NCBI GenBank assembly: GCA_030035585.1
Contig: CM057465.1
Coordinates: 2,021,501-2,085,500 of the forward strand
From: Dugong dugon
Lineage: Eukaryota > Chordata > Mammalia > Sirenia > Dugongidae
Reading direction: 5' to 3'
DNA: 64,000 nt
Part shown: piece after piece, positions 43,228-52,688 of the stretch
How positions within the stretch are numbered: the first letter of the stretch is position 1
Layout of the letters: each line of letters begins with the position of its first letter
Notes under the pieces: generated by a model
Database searches by the model: none
The model's input: the letters and a program-made list of their open reading frames with translations, nothing else
Told to the model about the DNA's origin: nothing
Translations under genes and position numbers: made by a program

Positions 43228-43570
43228 GAGGAACGTCTGGCCAGCCACCCTCAAAATAGTATATTAATGTTCGAGCCACGCCCCAAATACAGATGCCACC
43301 CTGGCGCAGGTACCAGCTGTCCGTTTTCATACTGTCTCGCAAGTCTGGAAAATAAACACGCCACCCTAAGTCGCCTGCCGGGAGGGGCAGGAGAATCCGA
43401 TTAAGCTATTTCCATGGCGCGGAGCTGTTGAAACCAAGTAAAGTGGATTTGGAGGTACAGCGACGGCTGTTAAAATGCAAGGTGGGGGCATTCATCAACT
43501 TCAAATTGGTTTCAAATGCTGTCTGCTCTTTAACAAGATTCAGCTTTTCCAAGGTACCCTTTGGGCCCAG
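43228..43570. promoter_or_regulatory. Candidate conserved non-coding element
   Basis: Repeat-free with unusually many surviving CpGs (GTTCGAGCCACGCCCC, CACGCCACCC, CCGATTAAGC, CATGGCGCGGAG). Words suggestive of binding sites are TATATTAATG, GAAAATAAACACG (forkhead-like), CCACGCCCC (KLF/SP-like), TTCAAATTGGTTTCAAATG and CTTTAACAAG. The adjacent frame at 43428-43667 has no recognised domain. Confidence 0.38.
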
Positions 43571-43764
43571 GGGACCCTCCTCTCCGCCCTCCTCCAGATG
43601 CAGGCTGGCCAAGCTGCTGGACACACTCAGGGCTCTGTCTCTCCTGGGCACAGCTCTGTGTTCCTGACAAGTAAATGCCAGAGCCACAGTCTGGGGCAGT
43701 GAAGACTGTCCACCAGGAGTGGTCCCTGGTCCTGGGGCACCAGACACTGTGCTCCCTGTGCCTC
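43571..43764. other. Unique GC-rich gap
   Basis: Nothing recognised. Confidence 0.3.
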
Positions 43765-44005
43765 TCCCCACTCCCTCACCTTTTCTCCCCTCCCTCCCTC
43801 TCCTCCCTCCCGCTCTTCCTTCTTTCCTTTCCTCTCTCCCTCTCTCTGTTTCTCCCCTCCCTCCCTTCCTCCCTCCCTCTCTTCCTCCCCCTCCCTTTTC
43901 TTCCCTCCCTCCTCTTCTGTCCCTTCCCCTCCATCCCTCCCTCCTCCTTCCTTCTCTCCTTCTCCCCTTCTCTCCCCCTCCCTCTTGCCCTCCCTTTCTT
44001 GGTGG
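43765..44005. repeat. CCCT/CTTC pyrimidine tract
   Basis: About 240 bp of nearly pure pyrimidine on the plus strand, built on CCCT and CTTCC. Open frames on both strands across it (Pro/Ser/Leu plus, Arg/Glu/Gly minus) are low-complexity artefacts. Confidence 0.95.
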
Positions 44006-44847
44006 TGGATTCCAGTCCCAGCCCTGTTCTGCATCTTAGAGGCACAGCAGCAAACAAGAGACAGAAGCACTTGCCCTCAGGAGGCTTAAATTCAGGAGGA
44101 AGGGTGGACAACAGACAAGCTAAACCTTAAAAAGCAGAGCATCTAGACAATGGTGGGGCTGGAGAGAAAGAAAGCAGACTACAGCAACAGGAGGCGAGGG
44201 AGGACTGGGGGACCAGGGGCCTTCGCAGAGAGTGGTGTTCATTGAAGATTGGAAGGAATAGGGAGTGAGCTGTGTGAATAGCTGAGGACACAGGCCCTGG
44301 CAGAGAGGATGCAGGTGCAAGGCCCTGAGGCCAGAGTGGGGAGAATCCACTGGGCGCAGTGATCACCTGGAGCTCAGGGGGAGGGCAGGAAGCCCGCTGG
44401 AGAGGGAAGAGGTGGAGGGGTGGCTGACCGCTGAGGGCCAGACAAGGCCTTGTGCTGACCTTGGCTTTTCCTGGAGGGACACCCAAGGGCCCTGTGTCAC
44501 GACTCCGTTTACCAGGATCACACGGCTGCCGAACTGCTGGGCGAGCGTTAGTCTAGGGTCAAGGATGGAAGCAGGATGTCCAGGAACTAGGAGCTCTTGC
44601 AGCAATCCAAGTGAGTGAGGGGCAGCAGAGGTGAGTGGTGCCTTGCACCTCCTCCTTCCCCTTCTGGGGACTCTGCTCACCTTCCTCTCCTCACCACTAG
44701 CTCTGCCTCTCCTGGCCTGGCCTGCATCCCAGCCCTCCCCTTCACAGCACAGCAGATCATCGTCATCATGTACCATGAACCGTGTTTGACTCCTGAATTA
44801 CCATCTGTCTGCAACCAGAAGGACATGCCCCCTGCAGCTTTCCTGCC
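44006..44847. other. GC-rich unique DNA, no gene seen
   Basis: Unassigned. 44130-44350 has the flavour of an old interspersed repeat (GGTGCAAGGCCCTGAGGCC), not named. Confidence 0.35.
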
Positions 44848-45025
44848 GTGCTGAGTCACCAAGCTCCTGTACACTGTGTGTGTGCTGAGTCACCGAGCTC
44901 CTGTACACTGTGTGTGTGCTGAGTCACCGAGCTCCTGAACACTGTGTGTGCTGAGTCACCAAGCTCCTGTATACTGTGTGTGTGCGTGAGTCACCAAGCT
45001 CCTGTACACTGTGTGTGTGCAGGTA
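44848..45025. repeat. Minisatellite, about 34-bp units, five copies
   Basis: GAGTCACC(A/G)AGCTCCTG recurs with starts at about 44851, 44885, 44919, 44951 and 44985. Spacers are of the form TACACTGTGTGTGTG. A GT-rich run follows to about 45065. Confidence 0.93.
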
Positions 45026-45091
45026 TGAATGCGTCGTGTGTTGGTGTATGTGCATGTGTGCATGCCCGTGCCTGAGGCTGAGAGGCCAGTG

Positions 45092-45165
45092 GTTAATGTT
45101 GCTGTTGTGGCTAAGTGTCACTGAGTAGATTAGGACTCACAGTGACCCCGTGTGTTACAGATTTG
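45092..45165 (-). mobile_element. RTE or SINE terminal shred
   Basis: GTTGCTGTTGTGGCTAAGTG then GACTCACAGTGACCCCGTG is the reversed terminal block shared by RTE and AfroSINE. Too short to decide between them. Confidence 0.55.
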
Positions 45166-45280
45166 GGACCCTCAAGTAAGAGGCAGTGAGAGCAGCTGTG
45201 GGTGCCGTCTGTGTGAGGGGCCCAATTGGTAGCCCCGTTTCCTTCACCCCTGGGATTAGAGGGGACAAGTGGCCCTGGAA

Positions 45281-45310
45281 GGGTTAGGGTTAGGGTTAGG
45301 GTTAGGGTTG
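45281..45310 (+). repeat. Interstitial telomeric tract, GGGTTA x4 plus GGGTTG
   Basis: Four perfect GGGTTA hexamers (45281-45304) followed by GGGTTG. Four consecutive GGG runs can form a G-quadruplex. Too short to be a chromosome end. Most likely an internal repair or relic tract. Confidence 0.97.
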
Positions 45311-46374
45311 TTGTGGTCAACCGACCCCCTGCAGGGCAGCCCTGGGAAGGGACAGAGGGAAGTGGCGGCAGAGCTGAAGCAGTGAGGAGCCAGGCAGCCA
45401 CTATGCTGGGTCCTGGGGCCTGCTCTCATTCTGGGGGCCCCTGCTCAGAGCTGGTCCTGGTTCCAGGATGCTGAAGGGGAGACAGGGACCTCCCACCTTT
45501 AAGGCTGCAGCCAAGTCCTCATCTGGGGCAGAAGGGAGTTTTCTAATGAACCCTGGAGTGTTGGGGGTTGACCCAACAATCCTCGGCTCCCAGGATCCAG
45601 CACCCCACCTCATCTCTGCCCCCCAGGGCCCACAGAGGTAGTATCTGCAGACTAGTGGGAATCCCAACAGCCTGTCCACTCAAGCCCGTTAGCTGTGGGG
45701 CATTATCAGTGCAGGAAACACGTGTTCTCATGTAGGGGACAGGGGTCACAAATGAAGCCCCTTGTCCTGCCTCCCCTGGGCAGCTGTTAGCACCACCCTG
45801 GGCCCTGCTCTCCCCCCAACCCCCCGCCGCCCCTGCCAGGAGAGGCCCTTCCCAGACATTGAACTGGCTTTGCTGCAAGATCCAAGACCCTTCCTAGTAA
45901 CATCCAAAAGTAACTGGAAAAGCAGCCCCAGCATGGATGCTGCCCTCAAAGCGCCTAGCAACCACAGGAAGCCCTTCCTCAAGTATAAATGGATTCCAAG
46001 TGGTGGAAAGCAAGGCACAGGCCCCGGGCCAGGCAGGTGCCAGCTCCTCCTGCCCAGGCCGGCCCAGATTGCCAAAAAGGACGTGTCTGTGGTGAGTCAG
46101 TGACACCAGGCTCTGCTCCCAGGTGGACGTGCCCCTGGGGTCTCTGAGGAGAGCTTGACAATCAACTCTCATACCCTGCAACCACCAGTAACCCAGTTTG
46201 TGCAAAGGCTGGTCTTGCATTGTTGTTGGGAGAGGGATCCTGTAAATCCCAAATCCAATCAAGCAGGTTAGAGTACAGGCCCAGGTGCAGGGTGTTTGAG
46301 GCCCGCCTGCGTCCTCCCCTCTGTGAGCGGCCCTCCCCAGGCTGGGCCAGGCGCTCTCAACCCCAGCCCTCCCT
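45311..46374. other. GC-rich unique DNA, no gene seen
   Basis: The 223-codon minus-strand frame (46565-45894) overlaps a plus-strand frame and the candidate regulatory block. It lacks a recognisable domain. Confidence 0.4.
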
Positions 46375-46645
46375 GGCCAGAAAGAACAATAAGATTGCCA
46401 GCGCAGAAATGATATTCCGGGTACATAATGCAATTGCCTGAGTCCCAGGACAGCGGGAGAGGGAGAAGCAATAAACATGTGCCGGAGACAGAGCCCTAGG
46501 CTGGCACTTGGGAAGCTTCCAGACAGTAAATCAACGGTGCTCTCAAAATAATTCTTTGAAAACAAGATTTTAAAATATGCAAAGAGTCTGACGCTAATGC
46601 TGGATACTTGTTAGAGCATTTAGCCTTTTCCTTGTTTCTTCCTGT
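46375..46645. promoter_or_regulatory. Candidate conserved non-coding element
   Basis: Repeat-free AT-richer block: AGAACAATAAGATTG (SOX-like), GTACATAATGCAATTGCC, GCAATAAACATGTG (forkhead-like with E-box), AAAATAATTCTTTGAAAAC, AATATGCAAAGAG (octamer-like) and ACGCTAATGCTGG. Inference from motif density only. Confidence 0.35.
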
Positions 46646-47221
46646 CTGACCCACCTGGTGGACACGCAGGTGGCATCTGTTCTCAGCTTGGGTGGCTCTG
46701 GAGTTCTTCAGGGTCCCTGGGCTGGCCTCTTTCTGGGCTCCGGGAGGGAGTGGACCTGAGCTTTTTAGATGCTTCTCCTTAGGCAGGTCAGGAAGTGAAG
46801 ACCAACATTGCCTCGGGGACACACACACTTGTCCTGGCCCCTGCCGGGTCCTGATGGCTCACTCCACGCGGCGGGGGCCAGGCTGGCATCACTGGGACCG
46901 TCTCAAGGTCACAGCATCAGCGCATCTCACAGCACCAGTATTTCCACTAATCCAACCGGAACTGTGCTCCAGACGAGGGGAATCCAGGCACAGGGAGTTG
47001 CAGAACCCTTTGGGAATAACTCACTTTATAGCAATGTAGTGATCCCTTGCTAAGCGCAGAACGCACGCTGAGGCTAGATCACCTCCTCCCTGCCAGCCTG
47101 GAGGTCTCAGTGTTCACTTCCCTGTCCAGAGGAGGACATAGAGGGAGCCCAGAGAGGTGGGGGACACGTGGCTCAGGAGCAATCAGACCCCAAACCCTGC
47201 CCAAGGCCAGGTACATCCCAG
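46646..47221. other. GC-rich unique DNA, nothing recognised
   Basis: No feature identified. Confidence 0.35.
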
Positions 47222-47395
47222 TCCCTGAGGGGGTGTGGCCTGAGCTCTTGGGGAGAGGACTAAGCTCTGTGGGGGTGGGGTCAGAGCTCTGTGGGGGCAG
47301 GGCCTGAGCTCTTGGGGGTGGGACCTGAACTCTGTGTGGGCGGGGCCTGAGGTCTGTGGGCCGAGGCCTCCCTGTGGAGGGCTTGGCCTTTCTAT
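47222..47395. repeat. Degenerate minisatellite, about 22 bp
   Basis: GGGCCTGAGCTCTGTGGGGG-type units repeat about seven times (TGAGCTCTT, TAAGCTCTG, AGAGCTCTG, TGAGCTCTT, TGAACTCTG, TGAGGTCTG). The minus-strand Pro/Arg-rich frame is a by-product. Confidence 0.85.
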
Positions 47396-48238
47396 GGAGG
47401 TCCTGATAGTCAGCCATCTATGCCCAGTGCCAAGGGAGACAGAGCCTCATCACTGGAGGCTGACACCTGCCCTTCCTGTGACCCACTGCGAAAGAAGACC
47501 CATACTTCAGAAGAGGTTTCCTGATGGAGAGGGCACACATTTAAATACACAGCCACTAACAGATGGGTCTGCATTTCCCCTACTGAGCGCTCCTGCTAAC
47601 CTCCCCCACGCGGAAACGACGCTGGTGCTCCCTGGAAATCTGACCCCACCGTCACCCGTTCCGTCCAGAGGACAGCAGACAGAGACTTTGTCCTGAAGGT
47701 AGAAGGTCCAGCCCACCCGCCAGGCCCAGAGGAGAGTGTGTCTGGGCCTCAGATCCATCTGGGGTGGGAGGCTCACTCAGCCAGAGGGGATATGCTGACC
47801 AAAAGACGTCCCGGTGGCTCTCCGGGAGATTTCAAGGGAAGAGACTGGGGACCCTGCCCCAATTTTCTCGAGGGTTTGAGACACCCACACCCATGCTCAC
47901 AGCTCCCAGATGAGGCGTGGGACAACCATCTGGCACCACCGCCTCCATCTCGCAGGTAACAGGAGGTGGACAGGGGTGGCTTGTCCACGTCTCCCAGCTG
48001 CCCAGGGGCTGAGCCTGTGCTTGACCCTGGCATGGGCCTCCGAGTTCTTGGAACTGTGGCTGACCACGCCCAGCTTCTTCTGGATGGATCTTGTCATGTT
48101 TGGGGCTGGCTGACAATGATGATGTCACCCCGGGATGAGCCAGAAACCACATCCCTTCAGTCCAAGGCTGGAGGGACCAAGAGTTCTAAAGATGAGTTGA
48201 AAGGAGAGCCGCTTTTACGGAAATGCAACTCTCTTTAG
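47396..48238. other. GC-rich unique DNA, no gene seen
   Basis: Overlapping frames without domains. Confidence 0.35.
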
Positions 48239-48421
48239 CGGAGTCCCTGGATGGTGCAAATGTTAATGAACTCGGCTGCTCACGGAAAGGGTGGAGGTTC
48301 AAGTCCACCCAGAGATGCCTCAGAAGAAAGGCCTGGTGGTCTACTTTCAGAAATGAGCCACTGAAAACCCTGTGGAGCACAGTTCTCCTCTGACACACAT
48401 GAGGTCGCCATGAGTTGGGTT
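48239..48421 (+). mobile_element. AfroSINE, divergent subfamily
   Basis: GAGTCCCTGGATGGTGC head, GGTTCAAGTCCACCC B box, GGCCTGGTGGTCTAC, CTGTGGAGCACAGTTCTC and GAGGTCGCCATGAGTTGG. Same variant body as 41516-41708. Confidence 0.88.
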
Positions 48422-48569
48422 TGTCGACCACAGGCCTGGAGGCCACTGTTCTGAGGGCCTGGTGTAGGTATGTTCTCAGTCATGTTGCTGGAAGCCAGAG
48501 ACCCTCCACCACTATGTTGGAGAAGGCTGGTGAGAGGCCTAGGGGTCTGCGGGTGGAGCAGCAGCCAGA

Positions 48570-48848
48570 GCCAGCACTCCCCACCGCGCCCCCTGCCCTC
48601 GTCCCTGCACTCCCCCCTGCCCTCCCCCCACGCTCCCCCTTGCTCTCCCCCTACCCTCTCCCCTGCCCTCCCCCTGCCCTCCCCCTGCCCTCGTCCCTGC
48701 CCTCCTCCCTGCCCTCGTCCCTGCCCTCCCCCTTGCCCTCCCCCTGTCCTCCCCCTTGCCCTCTCCCCTGCCCTCCTCCCTGCCCTCCCCCTGCCCTCCC
48801 CCTTGCCCTCTCCCCTGCCCTCCCCGCTGCACTCTCCCCTGCCCTCCT
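48570..48848. repeat. C-rich minisatellite, about 12-bp units
   Basis: Over twenty tandem variants of CCCTGCCCTCCC, with changes to CCTCGTC, CTTGCC or TCCC. The minus strand is G-rich with many GGG runs. Both strands stay open through it only because of composition. Confidence 0.95.
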
Positions 48849-49029
48849 CTGGAGCTGGGCTTGCTGATTCATAGTCATTCTGGAGTCAGGACTCACATGG
48901 GACTGTAAAAGGTCCAGGCTCCAGAGTGCAAAGGGCCTGCCCCTGTCAGGGAAAACGTCAGTCCCTAAGGAGGCCGCCTGGATTCCCAGGCCAGGAGCAG
49001 GTCTCACAGAGACAGACGGGAGAACAGAG
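48849..49029. other. Short unique gap
   Basis: Nothing recognised. Confidence 0.3.
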
Positions 49030-49585
49030 GAACTTTGTCTTTCTATATCTTTTTGTCTCTCTGTCTCTGACTCTCACACACACACACCTGCATGCATACT
49101 TTCTCTCTCCTCTCTATCTCTGCCTCTCTCCTTCCCTCTCTTTCTCTGTCTTCTTTCTCACACACACTCTTTCTGTCTCCTCTATACCTCTTTGCCCCCT
49201 GTCTCTCTCTGCCCCCTGTCTCTGTTTCTCTGTCTCTCTCTGTCTCTGTCCCTGTCTCTCTGTCTCTATCTCTGCCCCCTCTGTCTCTCTATATATCTCT
49301 CTGCCCCCTCTCTGTCTCTCTCTGTATGTCTCTCTCTCCCTGCCTCTCTATTTCTTTGTCCTCTCTCTCCCTCTCTCTATCTCTGTCCCTGTCTCTCTGT
49401 CTGTCTCTCTCTGCCTGTCTGTCTCTATGTCTCTATCTCTCTGCCTTTCTCTATGTATCTCTTTGTCTCTCTCTCCATCTCTGTGTCTGTCTCTTTGTCT
49501 CTCTGTCTCTCCCTCTCTCTGTCTCTGTCCCTGTCTGTCTCTCTCTCTCTCTGTGTCTCTCTCTCACTCTCTCTCTCAAGTTGCT
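49030..49585. repeat. CT-rich simple repeat, about 555 bp
   Basis: TCTCTCTGTCTCTGTC words throughout, with short CACACA runs early. A 227-codon Ser/Leu frame (48926-49609) and two frame-shifted versions of it are all simple-sequence artefacts. Confidence 0.97.
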
Positions 49586-50049
49586 CCTAGGGTGGAAACA
49601 GCAGTGTGATTGGCTGGGAACGGTTCCCGTGGAAAGAGCCGTTGCTGTGCTCCCACACCCACGCTCTCCTGTCTGGTGTTTCTGGGAGCTGTTCTTCTGT
49701 CATGAGCTGCTGCTGAGATGTCCTGGGGCCAGGAGAAGCAGCCTACTCAGTAAATGACCCTCTTCCTGCCCATTTTTCCCGGTGATTTCCTGGCTCCATT
49801 ATGTCCGTGAAGAATGCCATAGGCTTGTTCCTCCCCAGAGAGTTCCACAGGACCAAGAGTTCCTTCAGACAGCTTTCCATTTTCTGACAAATGACAGGGC
49901 TGAGTCTTACCAACAGATGAAGTGTGCGACAGAGCCATGCCAGACCCAGGGAAGACCCACATGGGCCGCTGCCTCTCCCTTCTCGTCTCCTGGGCTGAGG
50001 GAGAGACCAGCCTCAAATCCCTTTAATTTCATCCAAGGGAAGCACTCCT
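49586..50049. other. Unique DNA, nothing recognised
   Basis: No gene or repeat recognised. Confidence 0.35.
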
Positions 50050-50300
50050 TGCCATCCTGGACACACACATACCCACACACACACACAAATGCCTGTGCAC
50101 ACACTGCTCACAGGTGTAGGTATGTGCACATAGGTCCACATGCATACACACATGCAGAGTCACATGTATGTGTGCATACACACAAATGCCTGTACACATG
50201 GTGCCCACATGAGCAAGTATGTGCATAGAGATCTACATGCATGTACACATGCACTGTCACATGCACATGCACACACACACACACACACACACACTGGCGG
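50050..50300. repeat. CA-rich tract with about 97-bp direct duplication
   Basis: ACACACAAATGCCTGT(G/A)CACA occurs at about 50081 and 50178, followed each time by similar GTATGTGCATA and CACATGCA blocks. The segment ends in a CA run at 50271-50293. Confidence 0.85.
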
Positions 50301-50384
50301 TGCTGCCGATTCACCTACACCTCACAGTAGATCAGTTTCCATAGATGTGACAATCAGGGACTGTCTCTGAGGACCTCCAAGGTG

Positions 50385-50560
50385 CAGGCACTGTGCTTTC
50401 CTTCTATCAGTGAATTTAATCCTTACAACAGCCCCAGGGACTGGTGCCATCATTGGCCATTTCCTTCAGTGGAACATTTAGGGTTCTGAGGTCTGGTAAT
50501 GCCCAGGGAAGTGGCAGAGCTAGCCCCCAAACCCAGGCTGCTGGAGTCCATCACATCACA
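50385..50560 (-). mobile_element. MIR, reverse
   Basis: CAGGCACTGTGCTTTCC, TTAATCCTTACAACAGCCCC, GGCAGAGCTAGCCCCCAAAC and CCCAGGCTGCTGGAGTCC follow the reversed MIR order to its 5' end. Confidence 0.8.
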
Positions 50561-51279
50561 CTGCCCTCCACACTTGGGTACGAGGTGCTGAAGAGCCAGG
50601 CTGAGAATGGCCACATCCATGCTGGGGTGCTGAGATACGCCAGCTGGATGCAGCCCAAATGCATCTGTCATTATTCTGGATGAAATTTTAATGAAACATC
50701 CCTACTTAAATGCAATCATTACATCTCCAATGTTTGTGCACACACATAAATATTTGCAGAACCATGAAATATTTCTTTCAAGAAGAGGAGTGAGAGTTTA
50801 TCTTGGCCCAATGCTCTGCCAGACAGCAAAGACATGGAGAGGTAAAGCAAGTGACAAGACCCTATGCCTGCCACCCACCAATCTTGTCTCCACAGAGTCT
50901 GCCTCATAAGGCTCCAAGCAGCCTCAACGCCGTCCAATGTGGCCTTGTCCCTGTGCAATCAACTAGTGTGGTCCTGGGGTCCTGCTCCACTTGGCAAGCC
51001 CAGGTGGAAGCACATGGACTGGGGCATGGCACACTTCTGTCAACATTTGTCGATGGTGAGTTAATGGGTGGAAGGAAGAATCAAGAGCATTCCTGGGTTA
51101 GGCAGGCCAACAGAATGATCAAGCTTATCATCTAGGTGACCAGTAGGCTGTACATATGGCATCATCACATGCACAGTCCCCAGGCTTGTCCAGGGCTCCA
51201 CTCCCTGTTTTCAGCACACACCCCACTCTGGGCTCATGTGTTTGTGTTCCCCTCCAGTCCTGCACACATCTGAGCTTCT
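50561..51279. other. Unique DNA, nothing recognised
   Basis: No gene supported. Confidence 0.35.
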
Positions 51280-51785
51280 GCAAGCACTACCATCTCCACT
51301 CCACAGGGAGCTTCTCCACCACCTTGTTCTCCATCAGAGGAACAACTTCTCCTTTCCAAGTCGCCCAATCCTTTATGCCTTCCCTATCTCCTCTATACAA
51401 CCCCCATGGAACAGTCAACAAAGTGTTGTCCTTTCTTGCCTATATGTCTGTGCCCCCAAGAAGTCTGTGGATACCATGCGGGAGGTGACTGTGTCGCCCA
51501 TGGCTGCATGCTGAAACTCCACACAAGCACTTGTGGGTCATGAGTAGATTAGACAGCAATGGCGGGAAGAAGGGTACAGGAAACAAATGATGGGAAATAA
51601 CGAGTAGACAAGTGACTCACCCACGTGGTTACAAAACTGCACTGCCTCAACCACTGAAGGGTGAGCTTCTAGAATCCAGTGAGAGCATTTTCCATTAATT
51701 GCATAACAACTCCCAACCCCCAACATGTAGCACAGGAATATGTGTAAAGTTGGTGCTTGATAAATATGTGTTGAATGAAAACGTT
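51280..51785 (+). mobile_element. L2 3' end (51640-51785), possible L2 upstream
   Basis: The end TTGGTGCTTGATAAATATGTGTTGAATG with the preceding GTAGCACAGGAATATG block is the L2 3' terminus in sense. The upstream 360 bp may be diverged L2 but is not convincing. Confidence 0.55.
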
Positions 51786-52318
51786 AAAGCTTTTCCATTA
51801 AGTTATAGTTAATGAAAGTATTTTAATAGTATTCTAAATAAAACTTAGAATTATATGTATATTTTTAACTTCTCCTTCCTTAACTACATGTAAGAATACC
51901 ATCTGGGAACAAACAGAGAAAAGTTACAATGAGGGGAGAAATGTGTTGTAATATCTTCCTTGGCCATATTTTGGTGAAGCCATTACTTGAAATTCTGCAA
52001 AGGAAGTGCTTATTAATGGCAAGTAAACCTCAAAAGTTTTAGTAGATTCAGTTTCCTTCAGATAAGAACCCAATTATGTAAATGCATGTTCTTTCTCCTT
52101 CAGAAACAAGGCTCAAAATAATAGAACATCAAATTCCAACATAAAATTGTGTCTATTATTTTTAACTTTTAGTGGGGAGGTAGAATAAATTTTATATTGT
52201 GAAGAAAAAGAAAACAAAACTCTTGACTGTGCTCTTCCCAAAGAGCCTGTTCTTGGAAAATAAAACTTTCAAAAGCTTAGGGCTGGGGCATAGAAATGAC
52301 AAGGACTAGAGGACAAAT
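51786..52318. other. AT-rich unassigned DNA
   Basis: Start of the AT-rich half of the window. No repeat named. Confidence 0.4.
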
Positions 52319-52687
52319 TGTTGTTGTTGTTAGTTGCTGTTGAGTCAGCTCTAAATCATAATGACCTTATGTAAAACAGAATGAAATATTGCTGAGTCTT
52401 GCACCGTCTTCATGATCATTGGTATGTTTAAGTCCATTGTTGAGGCTCCTGTGTCAATCCATCTCATGGAGGGTTTCCCTTGGTTTTGCTGACCCTCCAC
52501 TTTACCAGCCATGATGTCTTTTCTAGTGATTGATCTTTTCTGATGATGAGTCCAAAGTAAATAAGGTAAAGTCTTGCCATTCTCACTTGTAAGAAGCATA
52601 CTGGATCTATTTCTTCTAAGACTAACTTGTTCGTTCTTTTGGCAGTGCATAGTATATTCAATATTATTTGCCAACACCACAATTCAA
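52319..52687 (-). mobile_element. 5'-truncated RTE 3' end
   Basis: Reversed RTE terminus TTGTTGTTAGTTGCTGTTGAG through ATCTCATGGAGGGTTTCCC to CCAACACCACAATTCAAA. A second RTE in the same orientation begins one or two bases later. Confidence 0.9.
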
Positions 52688-52688
52688 A

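Noticed and set aside
43627..44130. Arg/Glu/Gly-rich and Pro/Ser/Leu-rich frames on opposite strands
   Set aside because: Both are readings of the CCCT/CTTCC tract.
45281..45310. True telomere end
   Set aside because: Only about five hexamers, with unique DNA on both sides.
45894..46565. 223-codon minus-strand open frame, among the longest in the window
   Set aside because: No domain, overlaps plus-strand frames of similar length and a motif-rich non-coding block. GC-rich DNA gives such frames by chance.
48926..49757. Plus-strand open frames of 227 and 221 codons
   Set aside because: They are Ser/Leu/Cys strings read from the CT simple repeat in more than one frame. Simple sequence, not a gene.
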